This document shows positions 36,477 to 49,190 of a DNA stretch of 64,000 nucleotides, piece after piece. The stretch is from Sphagnum compactum (Eukaryota > Bryophyta > Sphagnopsida > Sphagnales), in NCBI GenBank assembly GCA_965153455.1, contig OZ234496.1, positions 15,306,304 through 15,370,303 on the forward strand, in the 5' to 3' direction. Position 1 is the stretch's first letter; every line of letters starts with the position of its first letter. Position numbers and translations under genes: made by a program. The notes beneath the pieces are model-generated. The model was not told the origin of the DNA and did no database searches. It saw only the letters and a list, made by a program, of their open reading frames with translations.

Positions 36477-38599
36477 TGATTGTAAATGGAGAAAGTGAAT
36501 TTGAACAAAACTTTTTTATTCTTGGCAACAATTTCAAAACATATAATGAATAGATTTTTGAGGCATACAATGGAGGCCAATGCGGTATGGTTTTGATTAA
36601 AAGTATGGTGACAACGTCCAATGGAGATCAATATTTGAAGGCACAACAATACATAATTTTCACAAAGGTTGTTGAAGAAGGTATTTGAATTTGTTTTCTC
36701 AAGTTGCATAACAAACCATCAATTCATCGAATTTTCATCACTTTAATATTTCTAAATTTTTTCATACAAGTAATTTTTTCATACAAGAAATTTTTCAATA
36801 TAAATAGCTTTTCCAATATAAGCAGTTTTTATTACATTTTTAAAAAATCCAAATATTTTTTAAAAATGTTAATAAATTTACAAAAATAATAATTCAATGT
36901 AAATAATCTTTTACTAAATCATTGATTTCATGTTTTTTTAATGTGGATGTGTGAAAAATATGATTTTTATTACTTATATATTTGGATTAAATTGAAGTTC
37001 ATGATAATGAAAACAATTTTATCAAATCTTATTAATTCATCATTTGAACATGTATTGTATTCATATGGTCTTCATTTAGTTTCAACATACAAATATGGAA
37101 TATGTGCATCAAAACATGGTTGGGGTACCCAAAATGACTATTTCATTTTATATTCAATGGACCTCCTCATTTAAACATGTTGTTGAAACTTAATGACACA
37201 TTTATATTGAAATTTTAAATTTAATCATAAATAGATACATTATAAAGGTATTATTCTATGCATAGAATGTCAAATTTGAACAAATTTAAAAATCCTATCA
37301 AGTCCTAGAAAAAAATCCAAGACTTTGCTTCACAAGAAAAAAAGTTCAAGGACTAAAAAATAATGTCTAAACAATTTTTTTTGGTCCTAAGATTTTTACC
37401 ACAAACACCAAGAACCAAATGCCTTATATAATGTTGAAAGTTTCAAAAAATCAAATTTTTGGAAATTTTGGGCCATTGATAGAACATAGCCCACATTTAA
37501 TAAATTTTATTATTCTCATTTTCATAAGTGAAAACAATAGACTAGATGCCTATATAAAATTTGGAACAAAATTATTTCATTTGACATGAGAAAAAAATGT
37601 GAAAAGTAAAACATGTCATGGAAAAAATGAACAAAAAATTAAATTTGGGAGTCCTTGTAATGAAGCTTTAAGGTTCAAATGGGGTATTCCAATCTTGTTT
37701 AGATCTAAACAACTATCTTTTTTTATTATATATCTTATTTATTGGATAATCATTTTTCATTTCTTCAATTAAGGCAAAATAACATGGAACATTTAAATCA
37801 ATGTTTATTATTGAATATAGAAAATATACAACAATGTCATATTTCAAAATTATATCCAAGTTTTTTGTTTGATTTTGTATCAAAATATGGTCACAAATCA
37901 ACATCAATATGTGACAAAAATGGAACTATGTGTTGTTATGGGAGGTTTATGAAGAGATTTCATTACAATTATTTGGATAGTTGACTATTTATAAAAGTTA
38001 ATTTGCATTTGGAAGAAAATATCAAAACACATTATGTCTTGATGTGGAATGAATTTTCAATCTATCCCTTTACCTATAACTTACAATTTTCAACATTTTG
38101 AACCAATTGAATATGTTAATGGTTTATTTAGTTTTTTGCCTACTTTTCAAATGAATGATCCCGAAATTCATATAGATTTGGATGATTTTTCATCTTTTTC
38201 GAAATTAATGATGCAAAAACCTCCTAATCAATTCTCATAACTGACGACATGATTCTATTGGAATGAAAACTTTGACTCTACATTATTAGACATTTTGAAA
38301 AATAATTGAAATTCATAATTGAAGTACATTGTTGTTTCATTGTTCAATATTTTTTGCAATATAACATTATTAAAAATAAAAAAAATTATTTAATACTCAT
38401 ATATATATATTAATACAAATTTTCCTATCAATTATGGAGTTTTGTTTAGTTCATTCACCTTAATGTTTGAAACCAAAATCCAAAAAGTTCAAAAGTTCAA
38501 ATGGAACGTTTTAAAGATCTAATTGTTGATCATAATATAACACTTTTTTTTAAAATATTTTTTAAGAAAATATTTTGATTAGGCACTTTATAATAACAA
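36477..38599. other. A+T-rich DNA, possible worn coding remnants
   Basis: Several plus-strand frames of 60-80 codons (36941-37174, 37742-37984, 38049-38240) have somewhat protein-like composition but no motif I recognise. They could be worn parts of the Helitron-like element downstream. That is only an inference from position and strand. Confidence 0.3.
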
Positions 38600-39640
38600 T
38601 ATTTTTGAATTGTTAGATGTTTGTCCAAATCTTATTTATTTTGAAAAAACATCAAAATTCATTAATATTTTTCCAAATATTAAAAGAAAAATATTTAAAA
38701 AATTGACTCATATGAAATATAAATATACACGAAAATCACATGAACCTTCCCTAAATGACAAAGTTCAATCATCATATATTGAATGCACTTTAGAAAAAAC
38801 GCAATAACTAATTCCTAAACAACAATTTTTTGTGGAAGATGATCTTCAATCAAATAAAGTGAAACACAATTTTAATATTAAAAAAATGCAAAAAATTCAA
38901 TATACATTGACATTTATAATAAACAAATCCAAAATGTTTTCATGATTCCATGTTTTAATTGTGAAAAATTGTTTCTTCTACAAACAACTTAAATGTTTTT
39001 TTATCAAGACAACTTTCCACATATTTTCAAATTCAAATAAAACTTATTTTAACATCATATATAGGTACAAGTTTTTTACGTAATATCAATGAAAATAAAT
39101 CTTTTTTATATCAAGTATCAAATAATATTTTTAGAAAAAAATTATTCCATCAATTCAAAAATTAACACAATTAAAAAAACGACTTATTTCATTATGTCTT
39201 AATTCTGTTCAAATTTATAAACTATATGAATATGTGCAATATATGATGCATGGTAGTGCTATTAACGTTCTTGTAAATGTGAATAAAATTCATCGATACT
39301 ATCACATCTATTATATGATAATGCAATAATAATTATGTTTTTAAAACAATGTTTTGAATATAAATTACTTTATATGTCAAGAATGTTGATTCAAATATGG
39401 TGATGGTCACTTTTTAAAATTTGAAAAACAATTCACTTATTTGGTGGAGCTTGCTTGCTTGGTAGAGCTTGTTCAATGGAGCTTTACTAACATGACAATT
39501 TTGTGGTCACAACCACAACAACCAAATAAACAAAGAAGTTGCAAATGTGAATCATCATATTCATGTTGTGCTCTTTCCTTCAAATATGTACACTTTCAAG
39601 TTTATGGAATTTTAGAATTTTGAGGTCTAGGGTGTTTAGG
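38600..39640 (+). mobile_element. Decayed Helitron (RepHel) fragment
   Basis: Translation of 39138-39329 gives LTQLKKRLISLCLNSVQIY and then QYMMHGSAINVLVNVNKI. After a frame change, about 39335-39420 gives FLKQCFEYKLLYMS and NMVMVTF. These match, in order and spacing, the conserved region before the Rep motif in Helitron polyproteins (DUF6570-like: LTxLExRLISxRxPFMQI, GxxINVPxNVNKI, LxYKxxYMSGxVRPNxVM). Stops and frameshifts interrupt it, and neither the helicase nor the HUH motif is seen. Frames at 38610-38807 and 39441-39623 on the same strand may belong to it. Ends of the element were not found. Confidence 0.55.
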
Positions 39641-40679
39641 AGTGTATGCATTGAGATGTGTTCTCACCTCAAGTTAGAATGTGCCTATAGATCCTATTTC
39701 CTTAAACAATTAGGTAACAACTTCTAGTCATCCCAAATTTGTTATGATCCAAATGGAGGTGATATCTGATCATGTGATCCATCGAGCCAAGGATGACCCT
39801 ACATGATGAAATTACCCTTATGTAAAAATGGAAAGAACTTGCTGATAGGAGAGAGTAAGATCCTCAGCTATGGAGGCCATCGAACGGAGACCAATTTGTG
39901 AAGGTACTACCCAGTGGAGAACAAGAGAAATGCATCGTTGCACTGATGCTATTGAGTTACAAGTAGCCATGATGCATCCGAAAACTTTTGCATTTCAGCA
40001 CACTTGTTTTGTACATTGGGTCTTTCTCTCGACCCAGAACTTAAATCTATGGGATAGGTACCAAGGCCTTTGATGAGTTGTTATTGTTGTACTACTGCAT
40101 TTCTGGTACCTATTTTGCATGCAAACTAAGTTGTTGTCTCTAGAGTATATATATAAAATCCTATAGCACAATAATTTGAGTGGAGTAGAGATGATGATGA
40201 TGATGATGATGAGCTGCTTTTGTGTAGTAGTTGCAGGGGGTGCACACCAGACACACACACACACGCGCGCATGAATTGTTATTTTCCTATTGAGGCTGAA
40301 GAAACCCAATTATTGGTACCGAACAAAGATGGAGAGGAAGAGTACCCCAGCCATTGCAGTGGCGTTTTGTCATCTTCATCTTCTTGCAAGTATAACTTTC
40401 GACCTTTTGTACAACAAAATCAGTACTTGTTCTATCAAACAAAACAACAGCTTCGATCTTGTGGGTTGAATTTCTTGAATGCATTTTCAGAGAGAATGTG
40501 CTTGAACCTCTAAAGTTGTGAGAGAGAAAGAGCGTGTGTATGTAGAAGCTCTGAGAATTTAGAGAGAGATATGAGAGATTGGGAATTTAGGGTTTAGAGA
40601 AACGGACTTGGGGTTTGGAGAGAAAGAAGACAGGTCGGAGCAGACTCGAGGATGGATGGCGGATGGATGTCGAGAAGGA
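39641..40679. other. Downstream flank of the SABATH gene
   Basis: Holds an ATG/GAT microsatellite at about 40190-40212 and a CA/CG run at about 40251-40270. Bases 40520-40660 look like a plant 5' leader on the plus strand (GAGA runs, TTTAGGGTTT near 40586), even though the annotated gene runs the other way. No plus-strand coding frame continues from it except one overlapping the SABATH exon antisense. Confidence 0.35.
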
Positions 40680-42191
40680 CTACTTTCGCTTCAGAACCAC
40701 GAGCAGGAAAGTGGCGCTAAGGAATTTGTACTCTTGTTGGCCTTTGGCGTTGGAGAGGAGGGAGGTGGCTCGAGCGACCATGCGGCGCTCGTGAAGGACA
40801 AACCATTCGTTGGTGGCTTGCAGACCCATGTGTGCCTCCATGATGGGGCCGACCATCGCCCTCACCCACGCGGAGTAAAAGGCGGCGAATTTGTGGGGGT
40901 ACTGTAGCAGGCGCAAGCGCTCGTGTTCGGGGAATAGATCGCTGTCATCCGACCATTCCACACACTGCATGTCGAAGGCACCACACTTAGCGACGGCGGA
41001 CTCCACCTCCTCCTTCGACGGACAGTAAATGGGGAGGTTGAATGCGTCTCTTGTCTCCGCAGTTATCACTCCCTGCAAGAACCCATCGTCATCATCATGA
41101 GCTAGAATGTTTTCAATCTCCAGTAACCTGTTTCCAGGCATCGTGACACAATTTCTGAACTCAGTAAGATACCTGAGCAATGAGATCGTTCCAAGTATTT
41201 TCGAAGTCGGGGCCAGCCATGTAGCGATGGCGGCGTTCGAGGTTGGTTTGATTTTCCGGATGGACTGGATCCTGGCGGCTGAGCAGGTAAGCGAACACGA
41301 TACCACCGGGCACCATTTCGGCAGCGCGGCTGTTGAGGAAGTTGTGCCAGTCGCGCTGACTCTGCTGCGCAAACTGCTGGGCGATCGCAGGGTCTCCGCC
41401 AAGAATCCAACAGCGGCCCTTGTTGTAAAGAGGAGAACTCGGATCCGTCACTGCTGCCGGTATCTGCCGCCCACGCAAACATTGTACTCTTACACTTTGC
41501 TACTTAGAATTCAACCATAACATTCCTCTACACAGTTCTCTACATTTTCTCTACATGGCGCGCGCGTAGATTTTCCATAGGGAATACTGCATACTAGCAA
41601 GATGATCAGGATTGGATTAAGGAATGTTCAGATGAGTTCTACTGAGCAGCAAACCTGTGAGATCCAGTGCAAGGAGTGCATCGATATTGCGAAATGCAGG
41701 CTCTCCTTTGGTAACAAACGGCCGTAGAATGATCCCCCTATCGTTGCCGCGAAGTAATCTCGACCCTCGCCATCCTCACCTGAATGATCTAAGCCGTCTT
41801 CGACTTTGGGCGGCAGTTGTTGAATGAGGTTGTTGAAGTCGTTCCCGGGCAAGTCGATAAAGAAAGCCAACGTCTCCGGCATCATGGCGTGACCAGCTCC
41901 TTCGCCCGCTTCGTACCTCTGCAAGATGCGCTTCATGATGAAATTCATGTACGAGATGGAGTTACTTCCCGTGGAGCAACCGAAGTCGGCAATCCGCAAA
42001 GGTCCTTGAATCGGTAGCTTCATCCGCTTCACAGCGTCAGCCAACGACGGCTCCAGGCTCTTGATAGCATACGCTTGCACGCTCGACATCCGCTGATAAC
42101 TGAATTTCCCGTTGCCGCCTGCCATGGAAATCACTTTCTCTAGCTTCTTGTTCGACGATGATTGCGTCGTCATGAATTCCAGACTCCACAA
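40680..42191 (-). CDS. SABATH-family S-adenosylmethionine carboxyl methyltransferase (3 exons, 406 aa)
   Basis: Predicted cytosolic enzyme that methylates the carboxyl group of a small plant acid (salicylate, jasmonate, indole-acetate and others are known family substrates); the substrate here is not predictable. Exons: 41655-42191, 41173-41463, 40680-41072, all joining in phase 0. Seen motifs: N-terminal MAGGNGKFSYQRMSSVQ, SAM-binding IADFGCSTGSNS at 67-78, DLPGNDFNNL at 113-122, SFYGRLLP at 154-161, SLHWIS at 173-178, then SPLYNKGR and EMVPGG in exon 2. The C-terminal exon ends in FLLVVLKRK and holds the EVESAVAKCGAF and FYSAWVRAM regions. Length is normal for the family. The start could be Met 7 (42173) instead of Met 1. 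Confidence 0.9.
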
Positions 42192-45100
42192 TACTCGCTA
42201 TGCAAGTTTTAATCCCGACTCGTGCACCTAAGAGAAAAAACCCTTGAAAGCTATATATCCAACTACCAGTAGTACTTTGACCAGAATAGTATTGGGATGG
42301 GTGGCCTTTAAGACCCGTTCCAGAAATTGTTTATCCCATATTGTAATAAGTTGTGTATATTATGATTTATATTCTTGGATTGAAATGGAACTTGCACCCC
42401 TCAAATTTTGTATCTTTCCCAAACTCGAAAGTTGAACCCCCAGCTTAAAATTGCTAAAAAAACCTACAATTATCAATAAGTGGGCCCCTAAATTGATAAC
42501 TAATAAAAGCTTGTGCAATTGTCCTATGCAAGGCACTACTTCATTTTATTCCTCCTAGAAAGATTTGATTAATTTGAAAATGGGAAGTTGCCAATGGTTG
42601 AATATCTATTTGGTCCATTATTTTACATTCATCCCCCAAACCACCCCCCACCCCCCCCCCCCTCAAACCCCAAAAGAAACAAATTCTCACTAATTTTATC
42701 TCCATATATTCTTTCTTGTTCAAAAATAGAAGAAAACATATTATAATATATTACAATTTATCATAGTCAGAGATTTGAAGAATTCTCTATTTTATACCAC
42801 ATGTGTGATCAACTAACTAGTAACAAGGGGTGTGGCCTTGCCATTTACATTAAAAAAGTATCTTAAGGCAAAAGAAGAATTTTTTTATGGAAATTCAAAT
42901 ATTACACCATGCAAAACTATAATCTTCCAAAAAAATCCTCCAAAAGAAACCAAAATCCTTTGAGATAACATAACTCTACAACTAATCTCAAGGTTCAACA
43001 CAAGCCAAAATTATCACCTTTCAAAAATCCTCATAGAATAATAAAAACAGACCTTTAATTACTTAGGGGCCTATAAAAATCCCTTAAGCTACTATACTCT
43101 ATAATGAATCTAAACACAATATAAGGGCCTACCAACATGTGCTCTTTCAAAGAATGCTTTTGGAAGACTAAAAATTAACAGCATCAATCCAAAACAAATA
43201 GGAGGTTTCAATGAAAGAACCGGCAGATATCAAGGCAATTATTTGATTTTTTTTCAAGAAATTGAGAAGTGTGGGTATACGTTTCAGAAGGTGTTCTTGA
43301 TTCTTTTGAGAACCGTGGTCATGAACCTGAAGAACCAAGTTGTTATATGTAACGAACAATTCTCAAAAAAAAATTCCGATAAAAATGCTTAAATAACACA
43401 CTTTATAACCGCTGGGGGTCTATTGCTGCAACACTTTTTCTATTGGGGTGCTTCTTTTGGATTGCTTCGAATCTATGCATAAACCGTGCAACTCTCTCAC
43501 AAAGTGTTTTAAAGTTTAGCAAGTTGTTCAAGGACTTCGAATAGAGAGCCAGATTTCAAGGTTAGGAAATACAATGCTCATTATAAATTATGAAGCTCTT
43601 GGGTGGCTCAAATTTCAAGGTTCAGAAATACGGTAATGTGGAACCTCGGTAACATGAACCACCAAGTGTCGAGTGGGTATCGAAAATGGGGTGAGAACCA
43701 CACCAAGGGTTCTCAACTAGAAAAATAAACGGGTATCACATCTAAAGATACGAATGCCTTGATATCCGTTATGTCATGGGTGAGATTCGACACCTCGAAA
43801 ACGTGATGGGGGTGATACTCATCCCATTTTTGTTACCCCGATATGTTAAAATGTGAATACTCAAGTTTGGTTCTCATGTATAGGGGTAACTTGGGGGTCT
43901 AGCATAGGTGAAATAAAGAGGTTAGGGTTTTGGCTTGACCTAATCCATGACTATCTTGTAGAGAGAAACATTTCCATAAGACTAAAAAGGCCCAAGCTCT
44001 CACTTGGAGCCCACTTTGCATTTCATTTCATTTGCGGTTTGTTCATGTGTTTTTATTTGCATTTTTTCTTTATCTTTTTTGTAATTTTTTATATTTCTTT
44101 TATTACACAGTGTGTTTGATTCGAGTGGTTGTGATTTGTTCTATTCTTTGTATTTTTCTTCTCCTCTTTTGTGTTCCTCTTATTGCTCCTTTGTGTTCAC
44201 ATTACATCACATGTACATTCCTACTCTTGCTCTTTCACAATCTATTCCTTTTGTTGCTACTTGTTCCATTCTAACCTTTGGGCAAGTTCAAAGAGCTTTT
44301 CAAGTTTTGTCGAGCTTTGACCTTCAATTCCATTCATTGGTGAGTCTTTTCATCCTTTCATTTCACTTTGGTTTTTTTTCCCCCTTGTTTGCTTGTCCTT
44401 TATGTTTATGTAATTTGTTTGTTAAAGTTGTGTTTGTTTAGTTCTATTAAAACAATATTCATAACTTTTTTTTAAAAACTTAGTGCAAGATTTATAATTC
44501 ATTAACATATTTTAAATATTTTTGCATTACATTCCATTTGCATTTGCATAGTTTCATTGCATTAGAAAGAAAAAAAATCAAAGTGAATAATTTTTTCAAT
44601 TATTTCTCAACATCTACTTTGTAAATGTTTGTAAATGTATGCATTTTCATTCATTGGCATTTGATTACTTAAAAGTTGGTTGTCAAAAGAAATACAAATC
44701 TAAATGTTCGGGTTTATTAACTTTTGTTTGGTAAATTTGTGAAAAATGGTACAATCTAGTGAAAATGATACCAAAATTATTAAAAATGAAATTTGGGGAA
44801 TATATATGAATGAAACTACAATTATGAAATAATCTTGAAGGTAAATATGAAATCCTCCATTTGCATTGAGAAAAGAACATTTTTAAAAAAAAAACTTAAT
44901 CCTTCAAAACTTGCAGGTTCGTGTTTTGGTGACGACATTGCAAAAATTCATTAAATTGGGCATTTTTTGTGTGAATGCTTATGCTAAAATGGATGTTGCA
45001 TATGTACAAACAACACCTTATACAATTTGTTATGTATCAATGCAATGAATCTTTTGAACCCATGAACCAAATCCCAGAAAGGACTATTTTTAAAATTGAT

Positions 45101-47340
45101 GGAAATCGGATAGCTTAAAGAAAACTTGTTACAATTGCAAAAAGAATTGGGGAGGAAATAAATAAATCATTGAGAAATAATTAGGAGAAATAATTAGGGC
45201 ATTTCACACAAGAAAATGTTAGATTGGGTTTTTAAAACCAAAACAAAATTGAAATTGAGATTTTAGTTTTGAAGAACTAAACTAGAAACTGGATCTGACA
45301 TTTTGTTTATTGTACCAACTAGAGCCAAACTCCAAATTTATTTTGCAATGTATAATGAACAGATGACAACATGGTTATTTTGTTTAATTTCAAGAATTCC
45401 AATTTTAGTTCTTGATTTAATTACTAAGACTATGGGCTTTGATTTTTTTTTAAAAATCAAAATTAGGAACTAGCCTTTGGCTAAAATCTAACTCAAACTC
45501 ATAATTGGCCCCAATAATTGTTTTATACAAGTTTTCATCCTTGGTTTCTTAGAAACAATATTATTTGTTTTTTTTTCATTTTTAGAAACTATAATTAGAC
45601 ACAAAGTTAGATTGAGAAAAAAGATGTTTTTTTGGGGAATATTATTATGTTTTAAGAGTGGAAGGGGGGTTAGAAACATAATTTTTGTTTTGTAAACAAA
45701 TTTCTAGTATGCAACTTAATTTTAGTTTTCTTTTGGTTTGAGTATGTAGTTGATATACATAGTAAATTTTTTATTAGTTTTACACTGCTAATTATTATTA
45801 TAATTATTATTTTTTGTATGTGTGTAGGTAGAGAAAAAATAAATATAATTTGAATTAGTCCACCCTAAGGATTTCTTAAGAAACTAGGAATCATGAATCT
45901 TGAAATACAATGAACATGGTTTGGACCAAGATTATTGTAGTACCTAAATGCATTGGCACAAACCTGATACTTAATTAATTAAATTTTAATTCTTCACTTC
46001 TGTAAATTATTTTTAAATTTTCAGCACAATGAATTAAAGGTTCATGAAAATTCAACAAAATTGGGACAATTTTTGTGTATATACATTAGTCTAGTGTAGT
46101 AAAATGCACCACCTAGTAAAAATCTATTTTAATTTTTGCCAAATCCATTCAACTACTACAATATAAGTTTTGTCAAAATCGTTGAATCCAAATAAAATAG
46201 ATTATCTCAAATTCAATTTAAAGTTGGAACCAAAACCAAAGGTTCTCTTGAAACATAAGACATCCATAACAACACTAGTTCATGCCATATACCATAGTAA
46301 CCTAGGTGGCTTTGGCAAACAAATGAAATATTTTTAATTTTGTAAAAAATATTCCTAAAATCTCACATTATGTCAAAGAAAAGTTAAGCTGAATTGGGCC
46401 ATTTAACCACAAAGGCCAATATGACACTTTTGAAAATTATGACCATTTCATTGTATTTATTCTTCTTTGTTGAATATCAATATACATTGATATTGCTACC
46501 CATTTATATATACCTAAAATACATTGGTATATCAATCCAACAACAATTGCAACATAAGGAGTTCAATCGGTCACTATATACTACATTTTCTAGCCTAATA
46601 GGTTAATTTCTTTGTCATCAAGGATTGAAGTAGTGTATCAATTGCCCACCTTCATCTAGCCAAAACCCATTATTTGAAAGAATGCACAAAGAGCAAACTT
46701 CTTGTTTGGGTTTGAAGATCTTGTGTTGAAAGGGTTTAGGGTTTAGGATTAATTGTTATGTGAAAAGTACATTAGAAGAAAAGATATAAACATGTATGTT
46801 TTGGTTGAAAATATGTAAAAACACTTGAGACATTACTATTGAGAAAGTCACACTTTTTGTAAAATCCTTTCTCACCTTTTCAAAAGGAAGGGTACAAAGT
46901 TCATTAAGCTTGCACAAATATATATTGTTTTTGGTAGTCAAAAAGTTGAACTTATGATAATAGAACAAAGAATTTGTGAATTCAAACATTGTAGTTTGTT
47001 ATTTAATTTAAAAAAATTGATGTTGTTCAAGATAAATTTGATGATCATATTTGAACCATCTATTTGTTTTCAATAATTGAATGGTAAATGAATTTTTATT
47101 TGGAAGAAAGATAGTTTAGCCATCTTATGGCAAAAACAAAAAGTAATGGTTAAAAAACTAAAACTAAATTTATTTTTTTCTCAAATAGACTATCAACAAT
47201 TTTTAAAAATTATGTTTAATATTCATTATATTTATGTTTGTATTCATTATAGAGTATTTATATTTATGTTTATATTTATGTTTATTTTGGCTTGGGTTGA
47301 AACTTGAGATTAGTTCTAGAGTTACAATATTATCTTAAAA
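42192..47340. other. A+T-rich intergenic DNA with repeat fragments
   Basis: No gene is supported. It contains the dispersed repeat copy at 42822-42950, a C-rich run at about 42640-42664, and a T-rich stretch at 44030-44440 whose Phe/Leu/Cys-rich frames reflect composition. A telomere-like GGGTTTAGGGTTTAGG sits near 46731-46748. Bases 43300-43850 (many GAACC and GGTATC motifs) may be a worn element, but no ends were found. Confidence 0.4.
42822..42950 (+). repeat. SINE-like dispersed repeat, copy 2
   Basis: Matches 8169-8305 on the same strand. It lacks the short GTCGTCACAG insert of copy 1 but keeps ACAAGGGGTGTGG, CTTGCCATTTACATT, AAGTATCTT and a later CACCATGCAA block. Confidence 0.6.
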
Positions 47341-47420
47341 AATTTCATAATTCTTCTTTTGCCTTAAGATACTTTTTTTCAATGTAAATGGCAAGGCCAC
47401 AATGTGACACACCCCCTTGT
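47341..47420 (-). repeat. SINE-like dispersed repeat, copy 3 (inverted)
   Basis: The reverse complement reads ACAAGGGGGTGTGTCAC, GGCCTTGCCATTTACATTG, an A run, then AAGTATCTTAAGGCAAAAG. This is the same order as copies 1 and 2. Confidence 0.6.
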
Positions 47421-47628
47421 CTGAGGTAGCATTATTGGCTATAATCCCAAGAAGGATTTAGCATTAAATGGCAACAGGACAGGTGGGACAGCAAAATAAA
47501 ATTTGTTACTCCTGTTCTTTTTTGGCGACCTAGAGGAGCTGGTGTTCTAAATCTGGCGAATCCAGTCCAATACCCATACTTTTTTGGCGAGTTTTTCCAG
47601 AAATTTCCAGAAATATCCATTGTACAGG

Positions 47629-48122
47629 TCACAGTCCCAAAGCTGATTTCAAATTTTGGCGAAATTTCTCACCCCCAAAAAAAAAAGCTGGTCGCAGCCC
47701 CCAAAAACTTATTTCGCATTTTGGCGAAATTTTGCACCAAAAACAAACGCTGCTCCCAGCCCCCAAAACCGATTTTGCATTTGGCGAAATTTCACACCCA
47801 AAAAACACGCTGGTCACAGCCCAAAACTGATTTCGCATTTTGGCGCAACTTGGAGCCAAAAACAAAAACCCAGTCGCAGCCCCAAAACTGATTTCGCATT
47901 TTGGCGAAACTTGGAGCCAAAAACAAAATCCCAGTCACAGCCCAAAACTAATTCCGCATTTTGGCGAAACTTGGAGCCAAAAGCAAAAACCCGATCACAG
48001 CCCCAAAACTGATTCCACATTTTGGCAAAACTTGGAGCCAAAAAACAAAAACCCGGTCACAGTCCCAAAACTGATTTCGCATTTTGGCGAAACTTGGAGC
48101 CAAAAACAAAAACCTAGTCACA
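47629..48122 (+). repeat. ~61-bp minisatellite, left block (8 copies)
   Basis: Eight direct copies of a 59-63-base unit (CACAGCCCCAAAACTGATTT, then CGCATTTTGGCGAAACTTGG, then AGCCAAAAACAAAAACCCGGT). Copies start near 47629, 47692, 47753, 47813, 47873, 47934, 47993 and 48055. The right-hand copies are most alike; the left-hand ones differ (GCACCAAAAACAAACGCTG). Frames across it in both strands are repeat translations, not genes. Confidence 0.92.
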
Positions 48123-48125
48123 ACT

Positions 48126-49072
48126 AGTGTTTGGCGGGTATCACAGTTTTATGATACCCAGCAAGTCCGGTTTTCAGAAAGTAATTTACAAAAGGGTCCG
48201 GTTCTCCCCAAAAAAAATTCTAAAATTTCTATGCCAAGCAAGGGTACCAACATTTTTATAAAAATGAATCAGTTCTTACAATGTCGGTTCTCAAAAATTT
48301 GAAAACAGTCGGTTTTTCTTTGTCGATACTCACAAACCGGGTATTACTTTATATTTTTAATTTGAAAATTTTAAATGAAAATTAAGATTGAATAATTATT
48401 GATTTGAATTTTTTTAACAATAGCTCTGGATTTTTGAAAAAAATAAAAATCAAAGGACCTCTGGTTCAAGGTTTTTGAAAAATAAATTTAAAATAAATCA
48501 TCATTTAAAATAAACTCTCCAAACATCATTACCATATGATCTGGCCTACCATTAATTAATACTTACCACCAAATACTAGTCCTCCCTTTAATCTCCCATC
48601 TCCAAAAGCAAATTAGACTTGACTAAAAAATTTTGATGCAGGTCTAATGATGAAAGTGTCCTTTCTTTAGCCCTAATTAAATTAGGCTGATTTAACATCA
48701 TACCTTCAAAGTTCAAACCCATGGTCCATGAATAATCAACAAAATTCAGTAGAATAATAAAATGTTGTTTTTTTTTTTTGCATAGAAACATAATTAAATT
48801 TGATGCTCATAACTTCTTTCTCAGTGCTTGCTTGTATTAATTTTGAATGGTGACTAAACCCTGAGACCCTGACCCGGGTAAGCGGTCAGACCTCAAATTT
48901 GTTTGTTTTTTTGTTTTTTTGGTAAATCCAGTTTTCACACAAGTGAGAATCAACAGTTTGATATTCAGTCAGGGTATCACTCATGATGATACCCTGAGAG
49001 AATCAGACTGAAATGTCCAGACTGATGATATTAGGTGATGCCCCAAGGTATTTGTGATACCCGCCCAATACT
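48126..49072. mobile_element. Non-autonomous DNA element with terminal inverted repeats (~0.95 kb)
   Basis: Left end AGTGTTTGGCGGGTATCACA (48126-48145) and the reverse complement of the right end (49053-49072) agree at 18 of 20 positions. The element interrupts a minisatellite: the array stops at its left edge and resumes at its right edge. Copies of (T)AGTCACA / (T)GGTCACA lie at 48115-48122 and 49073-49080 and may be an 8-9-bp target duplication, although the array itself contains this word and three bases are unmatched on the left. Inside there is no transposase. Sub-terminal hairpins occur at about 48139-48160 and 48970-48996. hAT or Mutator type is possible. Confidence 0.7.
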
Positions 49073-49190
49073 TGGTCACAGCCCCAAAACTGATTTCGCA
49101 TTTTGGCGAAAGTTCGCACCAAAAATAAACGCTGGTCATAGCCCAAAACAGATTCCGCATTTGGGCGAAATTTGGCGAAATCTCGCCAAA
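49073..49190 (+). repeat. ~61-bp minisatellite, right block (2 copies)
   Basis: Two further units of the 47629-48122 array. They carry the GCACCAAAAATAAACGCTGG variant seen in the left-hand copies of the main block. Confidence 0.88.

Noticed and set aside
44032-44441. Hydrophobic frames of 80-109 codons
   Set aside because: T-rich composition accounts for the Phe/Leu/Cys content, and the two frames overlap each other with no motif.
47656-48127. Overlapping Lys/Ser-rich and Trp/Gly-rich frames with apparent protein repeats
   Set aside because: The repeats come from the ~61-bp minisatellite, which is open in several frames on both strands.
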